From: Allomyces macrogynus ATCC 38327
Taxonomy: Eukaryota; Blastocladiomycota; Blastocladiomycetes; Blastocladiales; Blastocladiaceae
Assembly (NCBI GenBank): GCA_000151295.1
Contig: GG745338.1
Location: 659,351 to 706,935 of the forward strand
Length of the DNA stretch: 47,585 nucleotides
Direction: 5' to 3'
Positions 1 to 10,840 of this stretch are shown in pieces. Below the pieces are notes generated by a model. The model was not told the origin of the DNA, searched no databases, and worked only from the letters and a program-made list of their open reading frames with translations. The translations under genes and the position numbers were made by a program. How positions within the stretch are numbered: the stretch's first letter is position 1; the number at the start of each line of letters is the position of its first letter.

Positions 1-108
1 AAAGCACATAAAAGGAGAGTAGCGCCCCCTTCTTCCCCTTTTCCCTTCCCCCCTTCCCCCCTTCGGGGGACAAAAGTTCTATCGAAGGATTGATGTTGAA
101 TTTGTGTT

Positions 109-131
109 GGTTACAAAGTGAGTTTGTAACC
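109..131. repeat. 23-bp palindrome, copy 1
   Basis: GGTTACAAA, five bases GTGAG, then TTTGTAACC: a perfect inverted repeat with 9-bp arms. An identical 23-mer lies at 320-342. Half-sites (TTTGTAACCAGTA, GGTTACAAAGT) occur between them at about 165-175 and 255-280. This could be a protein-binding site or part of a repeat family; function unknown. Confidence 0.8.
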
Positions 132-319
132 AGTACTTTTGTTTGGACCCGTGTGTGGTTACACGGTTACAAAGTTTTTTGAATCGTAGTCTCACTTTAC
201 ATTTTTTTTGTATATCTACATAGTAAAAAAATACTATAGACTAAATGAGAAAAAAGTTTGTAACTTTGTAACCAGTAAAAAGAGAGTGCGGTAAGCAATT
301 GAGAGTTGAAAAAAAAGGC

Positions 320-342
320 GGTTACAAAGTGAGTTTGTAACC
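320..342. repeat. 23-bp palindrome, copy 2
   Basis: Identical to the 23-mer at 109-131, with the same 9-bp arms and GTGAG loop, in the same orientation about 211 bases away. Confidence 0.8.
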
Positions 343-795
343 AACAAAGAAATGAAAGTTTGATCCCCAAAGGGCAGGAGGCAGGAGGCGGGAGGCATCG
401 ATAAAAAGATCGATATGAGGCAAGGAAGGGAATAAAAGGAGAGTACGCCCGCCAGAAGTGAAGGATGTCTTGGACGAACGCACTACGAGAGGCGAAGTAG
501 TCCCTGACCCGAACCACGGTGTAGTATCGTTCATTTACTGGACGATACTGCACCTCACCCGGGGGTGGTTCGTTTATTTCGAAAGGAAAGCGGGATGTGA
601 AAACGATCGATAAATGGCAGGGACGGTCAAGGGTAGAGTAAGGCTCACGTGTGAGTGGCTTAGGGCGATCGAATTATCGAAACAAAGATCGATCGGGGTA
701 AGGCATAGATATAAAAGAGCAAGACGCCCGTGAGGAAAAGGCAAGTCCCCACGGACGTACAGCCTTGGCTAAATGGTATGGCGGACAGCTGTGTG

Positions 796-1023
796 ATGTC
801 CCACATACGGGGTATTATGATAAGCTATATTATGTCCCACATACGGAGTATTATGATAGCTATATTATGTCCCACATACGGGGTATTATGATAAGCTATA
901 TTATGTCCTACATACGGGGTATTTGTCCTATACCGTAGGTTGGGACATTGTCCTACATACGGAGTATGACACTTCATGTGGCATACGGAGTATGGGGACA
1001 GTGTCCTATACCGTAGGTATAGG
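796..1023 (+). repeat. 36-bp tandem repeat with TACGG core, degenerating
   Basis: Three nearly identical units of 36, 35 and 36 bases start at 796, 832 and 867 (ATGTCCCACATACGG, then RGTATTATGATA, then GCTATATT). A fourth unit from 903 diverges into a region where CATACGGRGTAT recurs, mixed with CCTATACCGTAGGT at about 928 and 1007. The array ends near 1023. It is a small satellite. There are no unique spacers, so it is not a CRISPR array. Confidence 0.85.
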
Positions 1024-2612
1024 ACATGCAGTACAGCGTGACTCTCGCTTCGCTTCCGAACTTGCAAAGCCAAAGCGATTCGAATTTCATCACGAACTCG
1101 ATCCGCAGGTGTGAACTCGGTGCGCGATCACAGAGTGTTGTCGCATCCATAAAATGCGTTGACCATCGCACGCATCAAGAACCATGCGCCAGCATTGCGC
1201 TAGGGGTGGAGAAGTGTACGCTCATCGCGCGCGAAGAGAAACATGCACCAGCACCGTCATGCTGGGGGGCCAGACAGGTCGACAACTTACGCATCAGCTC
1301 TCGCAGCGCGGTCGTGCACATCATGTCGGATTTCGTGTCGTCGGCGGGAAAACCCCGCTTTTGGCTCGCTCTTCATCTGCACAATGTCATTGGCGTGCTC
1401 GCTTACACTGGTGCGCACGATCTGCATCATCAGTCGGTGTTATAGAGCATGTCGGTGGCAGAGTGCAGGCGCGATTGAAGCTTACTTGAGCGTCGTTGCG
1501 TTCTGGGCGCTCAGTCTGAGAGCAAATTGGATCTCTCGTGGTTTGAGCGTGAAGAGCGCGAGTCGAGAAGAGTTGCGGATCGGTGGTGGGGTTGGTGGTG
1601 CAAAGCAGCGCGGGGAAGCCGACGCTTTTATAGACTGCGAAGCTGGTGCAAGCTGGCTGGCTGATGGTTGGCAAAGCAACAGGAGCGGTTCCAAGTCAGA
1701 AACCAGCGGCGATGGCGTGGAAGAACTGACGTGGGTGAGCGTCGCAGCGATGCGGCCGGGGTCGTGGGCTCGCACAACGGCAAACTGACGTGGATGGTCA
1801 GGCGTTGCTTCGCCCCAAGCTGGAATGATCATTCTCTCCAGAACGAGCGCTTTGTGGAACGTCCTCGTAACGAGGCCTTCCACTACCAGCTCGTGATTTT
1901 TGTTGCTATTTCGACACGTGCTCCAGAGTGCGAAATGGCACATCAGAGTGGCCTGAGGTTGCCTGAACAACTCTTGCCTGTTCGGCAAAGCCAACGAGGT
2001 GACTCTGCTCGCGCTGTTGCTCAGTCCTGGACGACGCATTAATTGCCTTGCGTGCAAATCTATTCTCCCCATCCAATGTTTGGGGCTGGATGTCTTGCGG
2101 CGGGAAGGAACACTATCAGCGCGCGACAGAGAACGATTGGAATAACACGCGTCACTAGAGCATGCGCCTGCCCCGATTGATTGTCAGCCGGCAGGGAGCA
2201 GGATTGCTGAACGTACGAGAAGATAGCTCGTGCGTTCTCACTCACGGCCGACAACAGGATCGCTCGCATCGGCGCTGCCATGCACGGACGCATTGGATGC
2301 AAGGACGAAGTCGACAGGGAGCAATCCAACCAAAGCAATGGTGGGAATGCGCCCTGAATTACCGTGGATTCATTGCAACGTGATCGAATCAATGGCAAGA
2401 CATGACAGGACAATGTTTCTGGTGGACTCGCCGGACGTCAGCAATTTATAGCGCCAAGGTTGATGTGCTGGGACCACATTGAAGATTACGGCCAGCATCG
2501 GCACGACCGTGCTGCTGCAGCGCAAATGACACAGCACACGCACCCAGTTACACAAATCATAAAGTTTCTCTTATCATGACTTTGCTACTGCAGACTGCGC
2601 TCCACACCCATA
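1024..2612. other. No recognisable gene
   Basis: Both strands contain open frames of 60-200 codons, but they overlap each other, are rich in Arg/Ser/Cys as expected of random GC-rich DNA, and resemble no family I know. I see no donor/branch/acceptor series joining them. It may hold 3' sequence of the first OMA1 gene or an unrecognised lineage-specific gene. Confidence 0.5.
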
Positions 2613-4171
2613 CTACCAGCGCGACTGATGCATCTGGTGGAACATGTCGGCCAAAAACCCGGCCGCTTCGTGGCAGTTCGACATTTCGCGGCGGCGCTCC
2701 GCCTCGGGCAGCCACTCGCGAATCTGCTCGATGCGGTCGCGGTGTGCCGGGTGCGTCGACAGGAACGCGGGCCCGCTCTCACCCTTGGCGGCCATGCGCT
2801 GCCAGAACCCAACCGCTGCAGCCGGGTCGTAGCACGCCTGCGCCGCGAGCAGTAGGCCAATGTGGTCGGCCTCGGATTCCTACGTGGTAACGATCGCATC
2901 AGTCCGTGCACGTCGCAAGCACCATCGACGCGATCACAGGGGAAGGTGAAAAGCGTACCATGCTCCTCGAAAACGGCCGCATCAGGCCGAGTTCCGTGAA
3001 GATGCCCGTCATTCGGTACGACGTGTCAAAGAAGACGGTCACGGCAATGCGCGCAAGCTCGACGAGAAGCGAAATCGAGACTTTTTCCGCGCTGTGGCGC
3101 GCCATTTGGTGCGCAATCTCGTGCCCGAGCACTATCGCAAGCCCGTTCTCGTCCTTACACACGGGCAGAATGCCCGTGAAGACGAAAACCTTGCCGCCTG
3201 GAAGAACAAACGCGTTTTGTTCTGCGAGGATGGGCAGTGGTCAGCGCCGACGAAGGATGTGGATGGAGATGCGGTGGAACAACGCACCACGCGAGTCGAT
3301 AACGTGGAACTCCCAACGAAGGTCTTCCATTCCAGCGGCTAAGGAATACGTGAATGAGCCGTTTTGGTCGGGACAAGATGCAAGTTGCCAGCCATTCTCG
3401 GAAGCGTACCGCGAATAATCTTGGTTGCAACGCGCTCAACCGTGCGTGTGGTCTAAAAAGCGAGGACCGTACGAGCAATGTCAGTGAGCGAACGGTCGTC
3501 GGCGCACCAGAAAAATGGAAAAGACGAGCGAGCACATACCGGGTGCGTCGCGGGCAGCATGTGCGGGCCGTACTGCATCATGACCTGATTGTACGCCGTC
3601 TTCGCCATTTGCTCCTCTCGCTCCGTCGAGACGTTCATAAACCGGCGACGTCCTTGAGGCCAGTGCAAACCGCAAGTCAGTCGGGAGGAGCACAGCAAAT
3701 ACCGGCAACACGAAGCGTACCAGAAATCGGCACTTCCTCGAGATGCGCCACATAGTAGAGCGATGTCCCAACAACGGCGATGCCGGTACCATAGAGCGTC
3801 GTGCGGTTTTGATACCACGGCTCAGCTACAGGCACGTCAAAATCGTCTCTGTGAGCAAATGACACTTTGCCTGACGTTGGCACGCATTCTTGGCATGGAA
3901 AAATTTTACCATTCACAAAACGCCGCTTGTCTTGAAACCCGCGGGACCCAAACTGGGACATAGTGCGGGCAGGCACGTGCGTCCTTGCTGGCAACCTCGG
4001 CACGGGAGACGCTTGCGCCAGCGCCGGCATAGCTGTTCGGAACGTCGTGAAGCTTGCGGTCAAGCGTCGTCCATTCATGGTGGCGGCGAGCGTTCGGGCT
4101 GTCGACACATTCCAGCCCGTAGCGTGAGCCGCGGCACGGAGCGAGGTGCTGGCCAGCGCTGTTGCAAGCAT
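2613..4171 (-). CDS. OMA1: OMA1-like mitochondrial M48 metalloprotease, copy A
   Basis: Zinc metalloprotease of the mitochondrial inner membrane, peptidase family M48 (OMA1), which cleaves membrane proteins under stress. The minus-strand start at 4171 gives an Arg/Ala/Thr-rich N-terminus suited to mitochondrial import, then one membrane segment ending in YYVAHLEEVPISG. After an intron the family signature GRRRF follows, then [14 protein letters not shown], the zinc motif HEIAH (glutamate catalytic), and after another intron SEADHIGL, which supplies the third zinc ligand. It ends STHPAHRDRIEQI and HQSRW. About six exons use donors GTACGC, GTATGT and GTGCGT, and all joins I tested keep frame, so the gene looks intact. 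It is the most diverged of three tandem copies and lacks the acidic-basic C-terminal tail of B and C. Confidence 0.88.
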
Positions 4172-5074
4172 TTTGGAAACGTGAATTGCTTGAGTCGCCC
4201 GCTTGTTTCGGCTGCAGACAGTCGTTTAGAGCTGGGTTGTAGCTGAGGACAGGGTGTCGATGCTGGATAAGATGTCGTGCGGGATGTTTACATGTTGAGG
4301 TCATGGCTGGCTGATTCAGCGCGCCCGAACTGCTGTGACGTGGACATAAACGTGGCTGAACTGGACATTTCATGCCTGCCAACACATATCGTGTTGAGAG
4401 CATGCATCAAACGCATCTCAGCAAGAACTCCTGATCTTAGGCTCCCCTGCTTACGGGCTTACGGCTCTCGCGCGGAATGAGGGTCCTGCTCCACCCGGGC
4501 CCAAAGGAACTGGAGGATGCGCTTCCTCTCCATTGCTCACGCATTGATGCCAAAGCACATTCATCTCGTGCAAGCATGCCACTCACGGCGAGAGCATTCG
4601 TATCGCTCTCCACCGCATCTATCAGCGCACACCGCACGAGTCCGTCCTCGACTCTCAATGGAACGGCTCGTGCCGGAACAATGCCTCCACGCTGTTCTCG
4701 ACCTCATCCTGTGCCGTCAGCAACACGTCGAAACCATTCGACCAAGCGTCCAACTTCGTGAGTGTGGCTTGAAAACAACGGCATGATGTCGCCTGGCCGA
4801 GTCACTTGGCGCGACCATACACTGGAAGCGCCCATGTGTTTATCTTCTGAGTGCGGCTCCACAATTGTTGTCCACACGATAATAGGAATGAGTGAGAACA
4901 ACGGCAACGGTGCCTTGGCAAGGAAACGAAGTGAAAAGTCCAAACATGGATGTCATTCACAAACCAAATCTTCTCATTCCATTTCCCTTTTCACCAAAAT
5001 CACCGACTTGGGCGCACGAACCGACCCAACACGACCCTCCCACACCTTTTGTTTAACCCCGACCTGCTCCTGCA
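4172..5074. other. Intergenic, OMA1 A to OMA1 B
   Basis: Upstream region of copy A and downstream region of copy B. I see no coding exon, RNA gene or clear repeat. Confidence 0.5.
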
Positions 5075-6743
5075 TCAATCGAATTCGACCGGATCAAGCC
5101 GGAACAGGACCTCCACGTCGTGTTTGGCCTTGCCGCGCGCCCTGTCCACGACACGCTTAATCCATGCGCCCATCTCGTTCGGCCGGTCCACCTCATCCTT
5201 GAGAAGATGGCACGACGTTTCCGCGCAGTGCGCCTCGGCCTCCTCGAGTCGCGCTTGAATCCGCTCAATCCTCTCAGTCGTGACCGGGTGCGTCCTCCAA
5301 AACTGCATCACCAGCGGCTCCTCGTCGTCGGCGAAAAGATCCTCGATGAAGGCAAACCGCTCCCAGAACTCAACAGCCTTGGCCGGGTCGTAGCATGCAC
5401 GCGCAGTGAGAAAAAGGCCGATATGGTCAGCCTCGTGTTCCTGGACAACAATGGGTGGAGAAGTGAGTTTATGGTTTCGCGGAATGCTGACTCGTTTGAT
5501 CAGTAAGAGCGCACCATCTTGCGCGCAAAATAGGCGTCGGGAACGGTCAGATCAAAGAGAAATGCGAGGCCGAGGCTCATCTACACCGAACGGAAGACTG
5601 AGGAGTCAGCAGTGGGCCAGCTTGATGCGGGTTTTCCTGTTGGGACAGACCAAAATGTTTTCAATTGCCAGCTGTTCAGCGGTATGACGTGCCAGCTGGT
5701 GGGCTACAGGCAGAAGGAAGTACAAAAATTAGAGACGGAAGGAGCGCGTTCCACTCACTTCAATGAACGGTTTGAGCGAGCTCGAACCAATTTCGTGGCC
5801 CAGAACAACGGCCAGGCCGTCCTCATCCTCACAAATCGGTAAAATGCCTGTGAACACAAAGATCTTGCCGCCGGGCAGAACGAACGCCGTGGGCATCTCT
5901 GCATTACAGGCGAGTGCGTTGTGAGCCAGCATTGTATGAGCGGATGTCACAGTCAAAACCCTGTCAGTACCCGGCGCATCGACGACATGAATCGTCCAGT
6001 CGGCCTTGTCAGCGAGCTCGGCCGCTTGAATGCGAATCAGACCTTCAGTCAGTGTGACAAGATCGCGGTCGGACAATATTTCGCGTACCGTTGATAATGT
6101 CCGAGGCCACCTTGTGCACCACTTGAGCGATCTGGGTCACAAAAATACATGAGCCATTGATCCTGCGGGTCCGCGCGCTACCAGCAATCAAGAATCCAAC
6201 GAACCGGATGGTCGTCCTTCAAAAGTCGCGACCAATACTCCTCAGTCATTTCCTTGTACGCGGCCTCAGCGACCTTGGCCTCGGCTTCAGACGGTAGAGA
6301 AATGAAGCGCCGCCGGCCTGGTTGCCGCTCATAATGATCAGGATCAACTCATGACCGTGTTTCCGAGCTCAGAGAGGGTCTGGCGACGTACGCGAAATCG
6401 GCACCTCGTTCAGGTGCGAAACGTAATATGCGCCCAACCCGCCGATAACAAACCCGGTCGCAATAAATCGCCAATTCTTGTACCAAGGACCTCTCTTGGC
6501 ACGGACGGAAATTTTGGTAAATGCGAGGCTCCGGCGCGGCGCGGTCGCGCTGATGGGCGAGCGATGCAACGGTGGTCGCGCAAACCGTAGCACGGGATTT
6601 CGTCGAGATAAGTCCGTGTGCAAGTTGCGCGACGGCACCGTTGTGAGCAACGACGTGTAATATCTGGTTCTGCATGTCGCGGCGGCAGCAATGGCCCGGC
6701 AGCTCGCGATGGTCCGGGCGTATGTGGTCGCAAAATTCTGCAT
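5075..6743 (-). CDS. OMA1: OMA1-like mitochondrial M48 metalloprotease, copy B
   Basis: Second tandem OMA1. The chosen start at 6743 gives MQNFATTYART, an Arg-rich presequence. The membrane segment WRFIATGFVIGGLGAYYV is followed by [44 protein letters not shown] (HEIAH split by an intron after the third codon) and EHEADHIGL, then a long helical tail ending VEVLFRLDPVEFD. Intron positions match copy C. Compared with C, the exon after HEIAH is short by about 13-16 codons: it runs from TVPDA straight to YFARKM where C has a [18 protein letters not shown] stretch. Frame is preserved, so the copy may still be active, but the loss lies between the two halves of the metal site. The tail [11 protein letters not shown] is shared with C and absent from A. 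Confidence 0.86.
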
Positions 6744-7142
6744 CGTTGCCGTCGGGAATCTGGTGTTGGGCGTATGAGCTGCCAGCTCGAAATGCGTCAA
6801 GGAGAAAGAACGATCGTGCGTCGTTCTGGTGTGGCTCTTGGTTGGCAGACGTTGAAACGGACCCCGCCTCTGTGCCTGCGCCACCAACCAAGGGCTCAAA
6901 TGGGCCCTTGTCTCTGGCTCCTGGCCTCATTGGCTGGCTGGGGTGTGCAAGCTGGGGGGGGGGGGGGGGAGAAAGACAGGACGTGGTGCACGGGCCGATT
7001 TAACAGGGTGCACGGCGGAAATGTGCATATATATGGTGCACGCAAAATGATTCTCCTTCTTCTATTTCATACTTTCTTCCCCAAAGATCACCCAGGCGGG
7101 GCTCACGAACAGGCCCACCCCGCGCCACCACAACCCGCCCAC
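6744..7142. other. Intergenic, OMA1 B to OMA1 C, with G16 run
   Basis: Upstream of copy B, downstream of copy C. It holds a G homopolymer of about 16 bases near 6955-6970 and a TATATATGG word near 7026. No coding exon seen. Confidence 0.5.
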
Positions 7143-8919
7143 TCACTCGGCTGGTTCGAGCCGGAACAGCACCTCGACGTCGTGCTTGGCCTTCCCCCGC
7201 GCCCTGTCCACCGCACGCTTGATCCACGCGGCCATCCCGTTTGGCCGTTTCAGCTCATCCTGGAGTTGGTCGCACGTTGTTTCCGGGCGATGTGCCTCGG
7301 CCTCCTCGAGCTGCGCCTGGATTCGCTCAATGCGCTCGAGCGTGGCCGGGTGTGTGCTGAAAAACTGCATCGGCACGACGTCCTCCTCGCTGTCGTCGGT
7401 GTTCTTGGCTTCGAGCGCGGCCATGCGCTCCCAGAACTCGACGGCCTTGGCTGGGTTGTAGCATGCGCGTGCGGCGAGCAAAAGGCCGATGTGGTCGGCT
7501 TCGTGTTCCTGGGGGGGGGGGGAGGGGGGAGGTGAGAGGAGAGCGTTGGATGGACGGAGAGCAAGCTGCAAACGCACCATTTCGCGCGAGAAGGGCAACT
7601 CGATGCCGAGTTTGGTCAAGTACGCCGACACGTCGAGAATGGCCAAGTCAAAGAAGAAGGCGAAGCCGAGGCGCATCTACGTTATTGCGGAACATGGCGC
7701 AAGTGAGCATGGCGGCCCGACAATCGGAAGTTGAACCGGAAGTCAACACACGTAGGTCAAAATGTTTTCGAGCGACAGCTTTTCAGCGGTATGGCGCGCG
7801 AGCTGGTGGGCTACGAAATGAAGAGCGCTCGAAAATCAGAAACGGAGCGTGATCCACTCACTTCAATGAGCGGTTTGAGCGCGCACAAACCAATCTCGTG
7901 GCTCAAGACAATTGCCAGGCCGTCCTCGTCCTTGCAAATTGGCAAAATGCCCGTGAACACGAAGATCTTGCCGCCAGGCAGGACCAATGCGTTGGGAATC
8001 TCTACACAACACGGAGATGCATCGTGACGCGTGAGCGAGCGTCCTTCGAGCGGACATCGACGCAATCAAAGCATCGTCAATACCCGGCGCGTCAACGACA
8101 TGAACGGCCCAGTCGGCCTTGTCGGCGAGGTCGGCCGCTAGAATGCAATTCAGCTCGTCAGCCACCGTTTTTCAGCGATAGAGGAGCCGGGAAGTTGCTG
8201 CGCGTACCGGTGATAATGTCGGTGGCGACCTTGTGTACGACATTCATGATCTGGAGCATGGCGAGCATGAGACATGTTTGGAGCGGGCACTCACTCGCGC
8301 GGGCCACGAATTGCCAAACGCACCGGATGGTCGATTTTCAAGAGCCGCGGCCAGTATTGCACAATGATTTCCTGGTAGGCGGCCTCGGAGATTTTGGCCT
8401 CGGCTTCGGGCGACAGCGAAATGAAGCGCATCCGGTCTGGGTCGTAACAGCGCGTTCAGTATCGACCATCCATCCATTCATGACGGCCCATGACAAGTTG
8501 GCCCACGTACGCGAAAACGGCACCTCCTCCAAATGCGAAACGTAGTATGCACCAGACCCGCCAATAATCAGCCCTGTTGCAATTATTCGCCAGTCCTTGT
8601 ACCAAGGGCCGTCCTTGGGCCGGAATCGGTCGAAGATGTGCGTTTTGGCGAGAATCAACCCAATGCGGACAAAAATATTGGTAAACGCCAAGTTTCGGCG
8701 CGGAACGATCGCGCCACTCGGCGTGCGGCAGAGTGGAGACCGCGCCGACCGTAGCGCAGGATTTTGTCGGGATGGGCTCATGTACAGGGTCCGCGACGGC
8801 ATCGTCTCAAGGAGCGCGGAGCGGGTGCTGGTCCATCCAGCGGGGCTGCGTGACGCAGCGGCAAGGGTTGCGCGGCCCGTGCCCATCCGGGCGGCACATG
8901 AGGCCGCAAGGTGCAGCAT
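7143..8919 (-). CDS. OMA1: OMA1-like mitochondrial M48 metalloprotease, copy C
   Basis: Third tandem OMA1 and the most complete. The start at 8919 gives [15 protein letters not shown]; an in-frame ATG at 8961 is an alternative. An Arg/Ser/Ala-rich presequence is followed by the membrane segment [77 protein letters not shown] across an intron, [14 protein letters not shown] and [17 protein letters not shown]. It ends [11 protein letters not shown]. An extra stretch of about 12 residues before DGPWYKDW, absent from B, could instead be an in-frame intron. The intron before EHEAD has an almost pure C tract directly against its AG. HEIAH plus EHEAD indicate an active metal site. Confidence 0.88.
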
Positions 8920-9287
8920 GGTTGGTAGTCGTCGGGTATCAGTTGCTGTGGCCGTGCGCAAAACTTGCTCGGGCAGAGAGGGAGAAAGAATCGAAGGTCA
9001 ACACACGGAAGGGATCGCTTTTGAAGCAGTGACTTGGCCGACAACCTTTGCCACGCACGGACTTTGCCTGCGCCACCCAACAATGGGCTCAGCTCGGCGA
9101 AGTCACTGGTCTACGTGTGCTACGTGGTCGTTCGCTTTTCGAAACAAAAACAAGAATCGGCTGCTCTCCTGTGCTGTCGGAGAAAGAGCGCGCAGCGACG
9201 ATGGAGTGGGGTGGTGTGGTGTGAAGTACAAGCCTGTGTTTACTTAGGTTGCGGGCACTGCGAGAGCTCACAAACTATGCGAGACAT
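8920..9287. other. Intergenic, OMA1 C to cytochrome b5 gene
   Basis: Upstream DNA of OMA1 copy C and downstream DNA of the cytochrome b5-domain gene. No further feature seen. Confidence 0.5.
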
Positions 9288-10140
9288 CTATTGCTCAAGG
9301 TATCCAATAAAACACGCGTCGAGCAAGTACTCGGCATTGACCCACGCGTGAATCGCCACTACAAGGATAACAATCGCCGTTAGCTCGGCATTCTTCTCCA
9401 CCCGACCAATCACGGCCGCAACGCACTGAACAAGCGCGTCGAGTCCTTGCCGGCGCCCTTCATGAGCTGCTTGACGCCACCCGGATGGTACTTCATGTAG
9501 GGCGTCAAATTGAAGACCTTGCCGTGCAGAACCGTCCATGCATCGTCCTCGGTCGCGTGCTTGGCCACCTCCTCCATGGTCAGCCGCACGGTTGCCGGGT
9601 CGGCACCCTTCAAGTCGGCGCCCGACGACTTGAGTCTCGCCCAGTCGAGCGGCGAGTGGCCTGGTTCCAGACCGACTTTTTTGCGCGCCGACGAGGAGGG
9701 GGACGAGACGCGTTGCGCGGAGGAGAGGGTCGGGAATACGGGCGAGAGGAGCGAGCGGTCTACGAAGGCATCGTGTCAGCGTCGTATCGCCGTGTGAGCA
9801 GACGCAAACGAAAACACGCGCTCTGGTTTCGTGGTGGCAGCGCTGATTGCTGGACCCGCGGGCTCGTGCTCGCGGCGGGCGATAACCTGGGCGGAGACGC
9901 AGCACGCGACGGACGCGACAGACTGGATGTCGGTGATAATGACGACCTGCCGACTCCACCCGCGGGCGCACTGGCAGCGACCGTTGATGGGGACGTGGGC
10001 GCGGGCGGGTTGTCGACGTGCACGTCCGGCACGTCCGACACAGACGAGGCGGGTGCGTCGGTCACATCGGCATCCGGGTCTGCGCCGTTCTCTTCGGGCT
10101 TCTTGGGCGCGAGCCAGCAGGAAAGCAGCGAGGCCATCAT
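9288..10140 (-). CDS. Cytochrome b5-domain protein (IRC21 / CYB5R4 N-terminal type)
   Basis: Small haem-binding electron-transfer protein. The start at 10140 gives a low-complexity Pro/Ser/Ala N-terminus of about 100 residues. After an intron come KKVGLEPGHSPLDWARLKSS and GADLKG, the pre-domain signature of IRC21 and the N-terminal part of cytochrome b5 reductase 4. The b5 domain follows: EEVAKHATEDDAWTVLHGK, then YMKYHPGG with the first haem histidine. A 68-bp intron (9359-9426, donor GTGCGT) must be removed to reach HAWVNAEYLLDACFIGYLEQ, which supplies the second haem histidine. There is no FAD/NAD reductase domain, so it is IRC21-like rather than a full reductase. The first intron boundary near 9800-9840 is uncertain. 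Confidence 0.82.
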
Positions 10141-10840
10141 GGGGTAGTGGCAATGGTCTTGGTGTCGAACAGTCGGTCGAGCGTGTCGTTGGCTGGATAT
10201 TGACGTTCAGGGTCGAGCTGGAGCTGATGCTGAGATGGATGCTGCGCTGGGCGACGGCAACAGTGCTGCTCCTTGGAGAGCGTCGGCGCGAGCGGTTTGC
10301 TTCCAACGTCGCACAGCTGCAGCGGATGGAAGCTGGTGGCGGCGGGTTGCGGCGGGTTGAACAACCGCAAATGGCCGAAGAGACGTTGAGTGGAGCTGGC
10401 GCCGGTTTGTGTCGGCGCGATGGGTCGCCGAACAGATGCGTAACTGTAAATGCGGGGTTAAAGTCACGTTACTCTGGTCGCGGTCGCGTCGCAAGCGCAA
10501 CTGCATGATCTCCGCTCTTGTCGTCGACGTCTTCAATCCATCCCGCCCAACTTCTCGCCTTGGACGCGCTGCACCCGCTGCATTCCGTGCCGCTCGTCAT
10601 TCTCGACGTTCACCACCGGCCAAGCAGCGATTGACAACGGCCGATTGGACCGTGTCCCACAACGCACGACCCCACGACGTGCACAGGCAGCAAACCCGCT
10701 CGACCCAAATTGCTCGCGCGATCGAACGCGGCATCTGCACGCTCTATCGTTCCTGAACGCGCACCTTGCCCTTTGGCCTCCCATTCCACTCGTTCCCGCC
10801 CAATTGTGAGCTTCTAGCAAGCACCGAGAAGCCCACCAGC
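10141..10840. promoter_or_regulatory. Divergent intergenic region, cytochrome b5 gene / VMA16
   Basis: About 700 bases between two genes transcribed away from each other, so it must carry both promoters. I cannot name specific elements. Confidence 0.45.

Larger units (their letters stand above)
1..795. other. AT-rich gene-free region with short repeats
   Basis: No open frame here resembles a known protein, and base composition is clearly more AT-rich than the GC-rich genic part of the window. It holds C-rich and A-rich tracts, several GTTACAAA/TTTGTAAC words, and the phrase AAAAGGAGAGTA at about 11 and 435. It looks like repeat-derived or intergenic DNA. I see no gene in it. Confidence 0.6.

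Noticed and set aside
796..1023. Possible CRISPR array
   Set aside because: Units are contiguous with no unique spacers, and the genome is eukaryotic. It is a minisatellite.
1243..2072. Overlapping open frames of 181 and 196 codons on opposite strands
   Set aside because: Neither resembles a family, compositions are chance-like, and they overlap. No splice signals give a longer product.
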